A DNA stretch of 10,047 nt, taken from Methanomassiliicoccales archaeon. Lineage in GTDB: Archaea; Thermoplasmatota; Thermoplasmata; Methanomassiliicoccales; JACIVX01. Of the stretch, positions 1-5,906 are shown one piece after another; the stretch's first letter is position 1; every line of letters begins with the position of its first letter. Below the pieces are notes generated by a model, which saw nothing but the letters and a program-made list of their open reading frames with translations, did no database searches and was not told the DNA's origin. The stretch spans positions 1 through 10,047 of the forward strand of contig JANHAK010000026.1 of NCBI GenBank assembly GCA_024464195.1, read 5' to 3'. Made by a program: the position numbers and the translations under genes.

Positions 1-1620
1 ATAGACCTGCTTGTCGTACTGGGCCTTCAGCTCTGAAGGAATCGCAGCGTCGGTTGCTCCCCAGGCATTTGGCAAAACGACGAGAAACGCAAGAAATAAT
101 GCTGCAAACACGTGCCTAACTTTAATCGCCCGCCGCAGGAGACCTAATAACCCCATTCTCGCGCCAGCGGAAAGAGCACGTGAAATGTCTGAGAACCTGA
201 CGCTCTCAATGATTAACGCGACAACCCATCCACTAGTGATCGCAAACGCAGGACTCGCGTTAAACATGAATCTTGCCGCCGACACCGCCATAAACATCGA
301 AACAGCAGTCCATACGACAATGAAAACGAAATATGCCGCGACATTCTTTCTGATCTTAATCGCGGCAATAACAACGCCCGCAAAAGATAGCCAGAAAGTG
401 ACCGCACCGAAAGATAGTGCGAGGTCGGAGAAACTTGGTGCCTGGGCTTCGGAAATCGTCGAGTAGAGTTTGCTTTTGACGAAATAACCCTGACCCGATA
501 TGATCGCTTCAAAAATGCTTGGCGCTAAAATCGATAAAATGAAAAGCGCGATCGCAGCAAGAATCGTGAAGGAAGGGAGAACGAGAGTCCATGGATAGTC
601 CCTCGTCGCGACGAAAATCACTCCGACGATGATCGCAGCAACAAAAAGATAAAAGGGAACATCAAACCAAACATCCCAATAATTCATCTGATAATAGACT
701 GGTGCCATTATCGCAAACGCCACAAGAAGCATGACGACAAAGGTAATCAGAACGCCAAATGAGTCAGAATTTCGAAATCTATTGATCAAAATCTGAACAA
801 GGAAGTAGGCGAGAACAATGACGAGAAGGTATGCATACCCAGTCCAGATCATGCCTACCGCGGCAAGAGAGATACCAGCGAGTGCTGCGTAGATTATTGA
901 TGCCCAATTTTGACGGAAATAACTAACAATTCCAAAACGAATCGATTTTAAACTCTTCCAGTTTTCCACCCATCGATCGCCTTCAATTGTTTTGAGGGCA
1001 GTTAACAAGAAATAAAACGAACAAACACCGAAGAATAGGACCATTGAGTCATGGTCCGCGAAAGAGAGGACACTTCGAGTAATATGACCAGGCATGATTG
1101 CAAAAAGGAAAGCCGCAATAATCCCCGCCTTTTTGCCAAAGGCCGATTGTCCGATCAAATAGACGGGAATTACCGTCAATGCACCCCATATCGCCGTTGA
1201 AAAAATGAGAGAATAGCCAACCGCATCCGCTATAGCGATACCAGTCAGTGCGGAGATAAACATTCCCGTCACAGCAATTGACCAATCATAAAGGGGCGGA
1301 CGGGGATTCCTCATTCCCAATGGATAATTGAGAAGGGGATCGTTGACAAGATGCGTACCTGTCGAGGTGACGTGATCGATCACTCTTTGATGATAATACG
1401 AGTCGGAACCGCCCGAGACAAGGAATCCGTTCTCTACGGAAAGAGAGTAACCAAAATAACTTCTCATGAAAAGAGCGATCAGAAAGATCATCGAAAGCAC
1501 GACAACTGTTTGCCAATTCCTTCCAAGCCACGAATCGTCAAAACGAGCTCTCCAATTGCCCAGTGACTTGAACGGATTTCTTGAGACAAGGCCCGCTACG
1601 CCTTCCTCTCGCCCTTCCAT
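1..1620 (-). CDS. aglB: STT3/AglB-type dolichyl-phosphooligosaccharide--protein glycosyltransferase, N-terminal part (runs off left edge)
   Basis: This is an integral membrane enzyme that transfers a lipid-linked oligosaccharide to Asn in N-x-S/T sequons on the outer face of the membrane. The frame is open from ATG 1620 to the window edge (540 residues, no stop), so the gene is cut by the window and not broken. A short cytosolic N-terminus is followed by a hydrophobic helix (about 37-55). The first metal-binding loop reads SDSYYH (72-77, Asp73). The second reads FADHD (187-191), matching the DHH/DxD site of archaeal AglB. The external-loop TIXE motif appears as TISE (388-391), and a conserved Arg-Phe follows at 450-451. 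About a dozen membrane segments run to residue 520. The WWDYG acceptor-binding motif belongs to the C-terminal soluble domain, which lies outside the window. A GGGGA Shine-Dalgarno-like site sits 9 bases before the ATG, and a TATA-like box lies further upstream. pyrF is upstream on the same strand, 84 bases away. The family call is firm; the exact aglB symbol is by family. Confidence 0.9.
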   Translation of the reverse strand, partial: MEGREEGVAGLVSRNPFKSLGNWRARFDDSWLGRNWQTVVVLSMIFLIALFMRSYFGYSLSVENGFLVSGGSDSYYHQRVIDHVTSTGTHLVNDPLLNYPLGMRNPRPPLYDWSIAVTGMFISALTGIAIADAVGYSLIFSTAIWGALTVIPVYLIGQSAFGKKAGIIAAFLFAIMPGHITRSVLSFADHDSMVLFFGVCSFYFLLTALKTIEGDRWVENWKSLKSIRFGIVSYFRQNWASIIYAALAGISLAAVGMIWTGYAYLLVIVLAYFLVQILINRFRNSDSFGVLITFVVMLLVAFAIMAPVYYQMNYWDVWFDVPFYLFVAAIIVGVIFVATRDYPWTLVLPSFTILAAIALFILSILAPSIFEAIISGQGYFVKSKLYSTISEAQAPSFSDLALSFGAVTFWLSFAGVVIAAIKIRKNVAAYFVFIVVWTAVSMFMAVSAARFMFNASPAFAITSGWVVALIIESVRFSDISRALSAGARMGLLGLLRRAIKVRHVFAALFLAFLVVLPNAWGATDAAIPSELKAQYDKQVY

Positions 1621-1665
1621 CTCAGAGTCTCCCCGACAAAATCGTGCGAAGTCGATAACACACCC

Positions 1666-1673
1666 AATATAAA
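1666..1673 (-). promoter_or_regulatory. TATA box candidate for the aglB/STT3 gene
   Basis: On the minus strand this reads TTTATATT, a close match to the archaeal box A. Initiation about 25 bases downstream would fall near 1643-1645 and leave a leader of about 23-25 bases before ATG 1620, enough to include the GGGGA ribosome site. No T-rich terminator is visible between the pyrF stop and this box, so read-through from pyrF is also possible. The transcription start is inferred from spacing only. Confidence 0.55.
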
Positions 1674-1704
1674 TAATTGTCCACAGCCATACCCTATTAC
1701 GTCA

Positions 1705-2391
1705 TTATCTGGATACCTTCTCAGACACAGACGATCGATCGTTTTCTAGGCGGTTTGCGATTTCCTCGCAGATTGCCTTTGCGACACCCTTCGGATTTGC
1801 ACTCTCGTAAATTGAACGGCCGACAATGACATAATCCGCACCCATTGAAATCGCATCTCCCGCGCTCCCACCCTGTGCACCAACACCAGGTGCAAGGATG
1901 AGAAGGTCGCCCACAATTTTCCTTATGGCTTTGAGACGATCTAATCTCGTCGCAGGTGCTATTACACCGGAAGCGCCGCATTCGACAGCAAGAGCCGCGA
2001 GCCGCTCAGCAACAGGCGCGGTAAATTCCTTTCCACCAGGATGACTCATTTCAGTGACGACAAAAACGTCAGCAGATTCTCCTGCGGAACGAACCGCCTC
2101 ACAAACGGAGTCATGACCTACGAATCCATGTACAATGATTCCTGACGCGCCAAGATCCACCGCTCTCTCAACAATCAACCTCACAGTATTTGGAATATCA
2201 GCGACCTTAAAGTCGCAGATCACATCACATAATTTGGAAATCTCTGTTATAATTGAAGGGGAAGAATGAAGAACTAGAGGCCAATTGATTTTGATTGCGT
2301 CAACAATACCACTAAGTTCCTCAGCGATTTTGAGCGCTCTTTGCTTGTCGATTTCATCAAGCGCTAGTATCAATCTAGTGTTTTTCTTCAT
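1705..2391 (-). CDS. pyrF: orotidine 5'-phosphate decarboxylase
   Basis: This enzyme catalyses the last step of de novo UMP synthesis, the metal- and cofactor-free decarboxylation of OMP, in the cytosol. The protein has 228 residues from ATG 2391, normal for the compact archaeal TIM-barrel form. Visible active-site elements are the LALD strand with Asp12, IKINWP with Lys35, the signature DFKVAD (60-65) holding the Asp-Lys-x-x-Asp charge network, the phosphate-loop stretch PGVGAQGG (168-175), and VGRSIY with phosphate-contacting Arg192. Three in-frame starts cluster here: GTG 2400, ATG 2394 and ATG 2391. A GGTGA site overlapping the GTG sits 5 bases before ATG 2391, which favours that start. 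The stop is TAA at 1705-1707. The gene is divergent from the radical SAM gene and upstream of aglB. No other pyrimidine genes are in the window, so its grouping with aglB need not be functional. Confidence 0.96.
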   Translation of the reverse strand: MKKNTRLILALDEIDKQRALKIAEELSGIVDAIKINWPLVLHSSPSIITEISKLCDVICDFKVADIPNTVRLIVERAVDLGASGIIVHGFVGHDSVCEAVRSAGESADVFVVTEMSHPGGKEFTAPVAERLAALAVECGASGVIAPATRLDRLKAIRKIVGDLLILAPGVGAQGGSAGDAISMGADYVIVGRSIYESANPKGVAKAICEEIANRLENDRSSVSEKVSR

Positions 2392-2422
2392 CATCTTCAC
2401 CCGTAAATCGTTTTTAGGTTAC

Positions 2423-2515
2423 CTATTCGAGAACACGCAGCATTTCCTTAGAGGTACTCATACATTCCATCAATTTAATTCCTTTCAGATCCCTTATGAT
2501 TATACGACGCATCAT
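2423..2515 (-). other. 30-codon open frame upstream of pyrF, doubtful leader peptide
   Basis: The frame runs from the paired ATG codons at 2515 and 2512 to TAG at 2423-2425, ending about 31 bases before the preferred pyrF start. The product begins MMRRIIIRDLKG and is basic. The frame stays open upstream to TAA 2558-2560, and that part would encode a hydrophobic run (FIVLLISVIVLY) but has no ATG, GTG or TTG start. No Shine-Dalgarno site precedes the ATG. It could be a chance frame, a leaderless leader peptide, or the remnant of a small membrane protein. I give it little weight. Confidence 0.12.
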
Positions 2516-2532
2516 GTAAAGTACAATGACCG

Positions 2533-2587
2533 AAATTAGAAGGACTATGAATTTAGTTTAGCAGAATGGTCGATAACTTTCTAATTT
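2533..2587. repeat. 9-base inverted repeat in the divergent promoter region
   Basis: AAATTAGAA at 2533-2541 is the exact reverse complement of TTCTAATTT at 2579-2587, separated by 37 bases. The right arm touches the upstream TATA candidate of the radical SAM gene (2585-2594), so it could be an operator or dyad site. In AT-rich DNA a repeat of this length can arise by chance. Confidence 0.3.
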
Positions 2588-2594
2588 TATTTAT
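2585..2594 (+). promoter_or_regulatory. TATA-like box, upstream candidate for the radical SAM gene
   Basis: The sequence TTTTATTTAT would place initiation near 2615 and serve a start at ATG 2626 with a leader of about 10 bases, or a later ATG with a longer leader. It competes with the box at 2638-2643. Confidence 0.35.
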
Positions 2595-2637
2595 CTGCGA
2601 ACACTAACGACAAGAGCTTTTGTCAATGAGAGAAAGA

Positions 2638-2643
2638 TTTAAA
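2638..2643 (+). promoter_or_regulatory. TATA-like box, downstream candidate implying a leaderless radical SAM transcript
   Basis: TTTAAA is centred about 27 bases before ATG 2668, the spacing expected for a leaderless archaeal transcript beginning at or next to that ATG. This agrees with the absence of any Shine-Dalgarno site before the gene. The evidence is spacing only. Confidence 0.35.
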
Positions 2644-2667
2644 ACTCAGACTGTCTGCGTCTTTCTA

Positions 2668-3747
2668 ATGAAGTTAAGATCAATGGAAGCTGGTTCAAGA
2701 TATGTAGGCACGTTGCCAAAAGGCTGTAAAATTTGCAAGGAAGGGGCAAAGCTCGTCCTACTGGTCACGGGTAAATGCAACGCCTCATGCTTCTACTGCC
2801 CCTTATCATTAAAGAAGAAAGGGCGCGACGTCATCTATGCAAATGAGCTGAAGGTGAGAAAAAAAGAGGACATTATCGAAGAGGCAAAACTGATTGATGC
2901 CCTGGGCACAGGCGTGACTGGCGGAGATCCATTGCTTGTCCTCGAACGGACAATCGAATTTATCACAATGCTGAAAGAAGAATTCGGTAGTGAACACCAC
3001 ATTCATCTTTACACTTCCACAATTGATTCAAAAGCATTCGATGCGCTTGAGACCGCTGGCCTCGACGAGCTGCGCATCCATCCGCATTTATCGCTATGGA
3101 AGAAAATGGCTGAGACAGGAATCGAGGATGCGATCGAATCGAGGAAAATGAAGATCGGACTCGAGATTCCAGCGTTACCTAATAAGAAGGAGGAAATCAT
3201 TTCGCTCGTGACTTACGCGGACAATGTCGGTATGGATTTTATCAATATCAATGAGCTTGAATTCTCTGAAACAAATTGGAAGAAGCTCAAAATGAAGGGG
3301 TTCGAAGTCAAAGACGATATTTCAAGTGCAGTTGCTGGAAGCGAGGAACTCGCGCTCGAGATACTCCGACTTGATCTTTCGATTCCGCGCCACTATTGTT
3401 CATCGAGCTTCAAGGACCGTGTTCAATTGAGAAATAGAATCATGCGAAGAGCGAAAAACATCGCAAGGCCAGGTGATGTCATAACGGAAGATGGGACATT
3501 GCTAAAAGGGATCATTGAGGGCAAGAATCTGAAAAAAATCAGAGAATTGCTCCTTGAGATCTTCGAAGTACCAGATGAACTTATTCTGATTGATAAGGAG
3601 AAGAAAAGAGTTGAGATCGCTCCGTGGATTCTTGAAGAGATCTCAACTTCACTGCCCTATGATTGCTACATTATTGAAGAATATCCGACAGCAGACAGAC
3701 TTGAGGTTGAGAGGGAGAAACTGCCATCCGGACCTAAGCCACGCTGA
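2668..3747 (+). CDS. uncharacterised radical SAM protein (COG2108-like)
   Basis: This is a predicted iron-sulfur enzyme of the radical SAM superfamily, resembling the archaeal group described as related to pyruvate formate-lyase activating enzyme. Its substrate is unknown. From ATG 2668 it has 359 residues. A CKIC pair (Cys20, Cys23) precedes the cluster-binding CNASCFYC motif (Cys37, Cys41, Cys44; CX3CX2C). GGDP (85-88) stands where the SAM-contacting GGEP normally is. The barrel continues through HIHLYTST and LRIHPHL. Around residue 244 there is a PRHYCSSSFKD segment with a further Cys, then an Arg/Lys-rich stretch and a C-terminal domain of about 90 residues. Other possible starts are TTG 2620, ATG 2626 and ATG 2683. 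No ribosome site marks any of them, and I prefer 2668 because the conserved part begins just after it and a TATA-like box is correctly spaced. The last 14 bases overlap the end of nusA on the other strand. Confidence 0.85.
   Translation: MKLRSMEAGSRYVGTLPKGCKICKEGAKLVLLVTGKCNASCFYCPLSLKKKGRDVIYANELKVRKKEDIIEEAKLIDALGTGVTGGDPLLVLERTIEFITMLKEEFGSEHHIHLYTSTIDSKAFDALETAGLDELRIHPHLSLWKKMAETGIEDAIESRKMKIGLEIPALPNKKEEIISLVTYADNVGMDFININELEFSETNWKKLKMKGFEVKDDISSAVAGSEELALEILRLDLSIPRHYCSSSFKDRVQLRNRIMRRAKNIARPGDVITEDGTLLKGIIEGKNLKKIRELLLEIFEVPDELILIDKEKKRVEIAPWILEEISTSLPYDCYIIEEYPTADRLEVEREKLPSGPKPR
3532..3538 (-). terminator. possible T7 terminator for the rpoB-nusA operon
   Basis: Seven A on the plus strand give T7 in the minus-strand transcript, about 195 bases after the nusA stop and inside the radical SAM gene. 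Archaeal polymerase can terminate at T-runs of five or more without a hairpin. No comparable minus-strand T-run is seen nearer to the nusA stop. This is inference from base composition only. Confidence 0.25.
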
Positions 3748-4165
3748 TGCTCTGAATGTTATGATGTCTGTTGACAATGTCTCTCGCGATTTTTAGATTC
3801 TTCCCATTTTTCCCGATTGCCCGACCCTTAACTTTGGGGTCGACGGTGACCGTCGCATGGATGATGTTCCCACGGTTTTCAATTTTGACGCTCTGTACAT
3901 TGTAATTATAAAAAACGTTTCTGATAAATTCCTCGGGTTCATCAGAATACTCAATGACCTGAATGTTTTTACCAGTCGCATTTTTCATTCTGATAACATT
4001 CTCGCCACCTTTTCCGACCGCCTTATTTGCCTGCCCTGGATTGACGACAAAGACAAGTTTTTCCTCTGTTTCAAGACAATCCCTGACTCTCGTTTTCGTG
4101 ATACTCTCAAAAAGTGAGATGTATCGGAGAGTCTCCTCATTGAAAGTAATCTCCGGCATGACCAT
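3734..4165 (-). CDS. nusA: archaeal NusA-like transcription factor (two KH domains)
   Basis: This is a small RNA-binding protein thought to act on elongating archaeal RNA polymerase. It corresponds only to the KH1-KH2 part of bacterial NusA; the polymerase-binding N-terminal domain and S1 domain are absent, as is normal in archaea. Length is 143 residues from ATG 4165. The conserved start segment ITFNEETLRYISLFE leads into KH1 with the GKGG loop (51-54) and KH2 with GKNG (118-121). ATG 4165 forms a TGATG junction with the rpl30e stop, suggesting coupled translation. GTG 4168 and ATG 4159 are also possible, the latter with a weak GTGA site 5 bases before it. The gene ends with TAG at 3734-3736, inside the last codons of the opposing radical SAM gene. 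It is the last gene of the polymerase operon here. Confidence 0.94.
   Translation of the reverse strand: MVMPEITFNEETLRYISLFESITKTRVRDCLETEEKLVFVVNPGQANKAVGKGGENVIRMKNATGKNIQVIEYSDEPEEFIRNVFYNYNVQSVKIENRGNIIHATVTVDPKVKGRAIGKNGKNLKIARDIVNRHHNIQSISVA
3790..3794 (+). terminator. possible T5 terminator for the radical SAM gene
   Basis: T5 at 3790-3794, followed by a second T5 at 3807-3811, lies 43-64 bases after the radical SAM stop on the plus strand, opposite nusA coding sequence. Runs of five T are at the lower limit for archaeal intrinsic termination, so this is tentative. Confidence 0.25.
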
Positions 4166-4443
4166 CACAATGAAAGAATGTTTGAAGCCCCTTTGTCAAT
4201 AACAGCGAGTGCCGCGACTGAAAAGGGTTTCCCACAGAGAGCGCCTAGCTCGATGTTCGTGCCATCAAAGCGATAGACCTTCACACCATGATTTCCAGAT
4301 GCGAGGAACTCGCTAGGGCAGTTTTTCGCGATGATGACCAGTTTCGCTTCTCCTTTCTTCACGGCTTTTTCAGTTCTCTGCGTCCCAAATACCACTTTTC
4401 CAGTCGATGCTGCAGTTTTCAATGCCCTTCCTAAATCAATCAT
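4165..4443 (-). CDS. rpl30e: large-subunit ribosomal protein L30e
   Basis: This is a 92-residue protein of the 60S-type L30e family, an RNA-binding alpha/beta fold that recognises kink-turn-like RNA, shared by archaea and eukaryotes and absent from bacteria. Visible features are LGRALKTAASTGKVVFGT near the N-terminus with the G-K-V-x-x-G turn, the KLVIIAKNCP strand and following helix (about 35-44), and the C-terminal GKPFSVAALAVID stretch. The length is typical. The start is set by GGGAGG (4451-4456) 7 bases before ATG 4443, and the ATGA overlap with the rpoA2 stop (4440-4443) implies translational coupling. Its place between rpoA2 and nusA is the classic archaeal arrangement and supports the assignment. 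Confidence 0.96.
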   Translation of the reverse strand: MIDLGRALKTAASTGKVVFGTQRTEKAVKKGEAKLVIIAKNCPSEFLASGNHGVKVYRFDGTNIELGALCGKPFSVAALAVIDKGASNILSL

Positions 4444-5906
4444 TTATTCGCCTCCCTGCGCACCGGCATATAAACAAGATTGACAGCTCCTGTACCAAGA
4501 GTAACTGGTTGCCCAACTATAATATTTTCTGCTACACCGTCTAAATGGTCAACTTCTCCTGTAATTGCGGCGTGCAGCAAATGCGTTGCTGTAATCTCAA
4601 AGGCTGCCCTTGCAAGAACACTAGACTTCCTTCCAGAGATACCATGTCTACCAATCGCCTTCACATCACCATCATGAGTCATTAGGTCCGCTACGAGCAT
4701 GATATGCCTAATATCGACGGTCAGACCTTGTTCTTCTAATGTGCGCGAGGCTTCGTTGATAATCGCGTTTCTTGCTGCCTCTATTCCCAACACCTCGTAT
4801 ATTTCCTGAATGCAGTTCGTTGTCGTCCTGGTTCGATCGACGCCTTCAATCTCAAGTACTTCTTGCAAGTTTGACCCTTCAGTATAAATCACATATTCAT
4901 CTCCGCTCTTTCGTAGGATTGCGCGTTTGATGTTATCAATTCCCTTTATCTTGCACTCCTTAACTGTATCGACGATGTTTTGTAATTTCTTGAAAGAGGG
5001 TTCATCGGATGTGATCACAATCTTATTATCGACCATTTCCAAAAGACCCTTGAGCGCACGCAGTTTCGAGAGCTGCGCATAGACATCATCGAGAGTAATC
5101 TCCTTTTGCGCCATTTTCCTTTCATCGAGATGGACGATTACTTTCATATTGATGATGTCTGTCTCAATGTCAGCAATGTCGAGAAGAACGGTTGCTTCGA
5201 TCTCCGTTGCGATTTTCCTGACACGCTCGACGTCGTTCCTGATTTTCGGATCAACGTGAATCTCCATCATCGGTGTGCTCGGAATTCTCCTTGCGTCAAC
5301 GATTTCGATGAGCCTCGGGAGACCCAGGGTAACGTTAATCTCTGCGACACCTGCGTAGTGGAATGTACGCATCGTCATCTGCGTGCCTGGTTCTCCAATG
5401 CTCTGCGCGGCAACGATTCCCGCAGATTCGTGCGGATCCATCAGATGCTGCTCATATCGTTCATGAGCTCTTTGAAGAATTTTCCTCAGTGTCGCATCAG
5501 GCACGTCGATTCCTTCTAGCCGCTCAGAGATATCGATGATCACACGCAATGGGACGTCGAGATCCATGTCTTCCGCAAGTTTGAGCATCTTCGATTGGAG
5601 TTCCGTCAGAGGTTTCGACTTGATAGGTATGTAAATCTCCATTTTACTTTCCTTGATTTCTTGGGGCTTTTCCTCCTTTTTCTCCACCTTCTCTGGAATC
5701 TTTTTCGCTAGCTTCCGAGCAGGCTTCCCTCCGACCTTGGCGAGAATGTCTGCTGCCTCCTCATCAGTGAATCCGAGGGAGGTAATTTCCTTGGCGCTTG
5801 CTGATGCAATTTCGCTGATCGACTTGAACTTCGATACGAGTTTTGAAATCGCGTCCTCGCTGAGTCCTCTCCGCTTGAGTGCATTGACCGTGTCTTTTAG
5901 CGCCAC
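4440..5906 (-). CDS. rpoA2: DNA-directed RNA polymerase subunit A''
   Basis: This is the C-terminal portion of the largest polymerase subunit, supplying the trigger loop, jaw and part of the clamp. It has 488 residues, about 90 more than the usual 380-400. The core begins near residue 100. The segment HESAGIVAAQSIGEPGTQ (159-176) followed by MTMRTFHYAGVA (177-188) is the trigger-loop region essential for nucleotide addition. The jaw and closing segments include HDGDVKAIGRHGISG (411-425) and SSVLARAAFE (428-437). Residues 1-60 form an extra helix-hairpin-helix-like domain, and 61-90 a Lys/Glu-rich linker. Translation starts at GTG 5906 immediately after the rpoA1 TAA, driven by a perfect GGAGGTGA site 7 bases upstream. 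The stop overlaps the rpl30e start. No intein is present. The start is well supported by the ribosome site, so the extension is genuinely coded. Confidence 0.98.
   Translation of the reverse strand: MALKDTVNALKRRGLSEDAISKLVSKFKSISEIASASAKEITSLGFTDEEAADILAKVGGKPARKLAKKIPEKVEKKEEKPQEIKESKMEIYIPIKSKPLTELQSKMLKLAEDMDLDVPLRVIIDISERLEGIDVPDATLRKILQRAHERYEQHLMDPHESAGIVAAQSIGEPGTQMTMRTFHYAGVAEINVTLGLPRLIEIVDARRIPSTPMMEIHVDPKIRNDVERVRKIATEIEATVLLDIADIETDIINMKVIVHLDERKMAQKEITLDDVYAQLSKLRALKGLLEMVDNKIVITSDEPSFKKLQNIVDTVKECKIKGIDNIKRAILRKSGDEYVIYTEGSNLQEVLEIEGVDRTRTTTNCIQEIYEVLGIEAARNAIINEASRTLEEQGLTVDIRHIMLVADLMTHDGDVKAIGRHGISGRKSSVLARAAFEITATHLLHAAITGEVDHLDGVAENIIVGQPVTLGTGAVNLVYMPVRREANK
4451..4456 (-). 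promoter_or_regulatory. ribosome binding site of rpl30e
   Basis: GGGAGG lies 7 bases before ATG 4443, inside the last codons of rpoA2. It fixes the rpl30e start at the ATGA overlap. Confidence 0.7.

Larger units (their letters stand above)
2392..2667. other. divergent intergenic region between pyrF and the radical SAM gene
   Basis: About 275 AT-rich bases lie between two divergently read genes. On the plus strand there are two TATA-like candidates, TTTTATTTAT (2585-2594) and TTTAAA (2638-2643). On the minus strand AT-rich candidates for pyrF include AATTAAATT near 2472-2480 and TAAAAA near 2411-2417. A 9-base inverted repeat is present and described separately. A 30-codon minus-strand reading frame starts at 2515 and ends at TAG 2423, but it lacks a ribosome site and I do not call it a gene. 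I see no tRNA-like cloverleaf, no repeat array and no recognisable riboswitch. If the radical SAM gene starts at ATG 2626, the last 42 bases here are coding. Confidence 0.7.

Noticed and set aside
11..466. Plus-strand open frame of about 150 codons at the left edge
   Set aside because: It is antisense to the STT3/AglB frame, whose motifs and membrane pattern are clear. The plus-strand product has no recognisable domain.
1286..1531. Separate small minus-strand genes at 1049-1285 and 1286-1531
   Set aside because: Both are in a different frame from the long membrane-protein frame that spans the same bases, and neither has a ribosome site or motif.
2392..2667. tRNA, small RNA or riboswitch in the intergenic region
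   Set aside because: No cloverleaf, GTTCRANNC-type T-loop or stable hairpin series is visible by eye on either strand. A covariance-model search would settle it.
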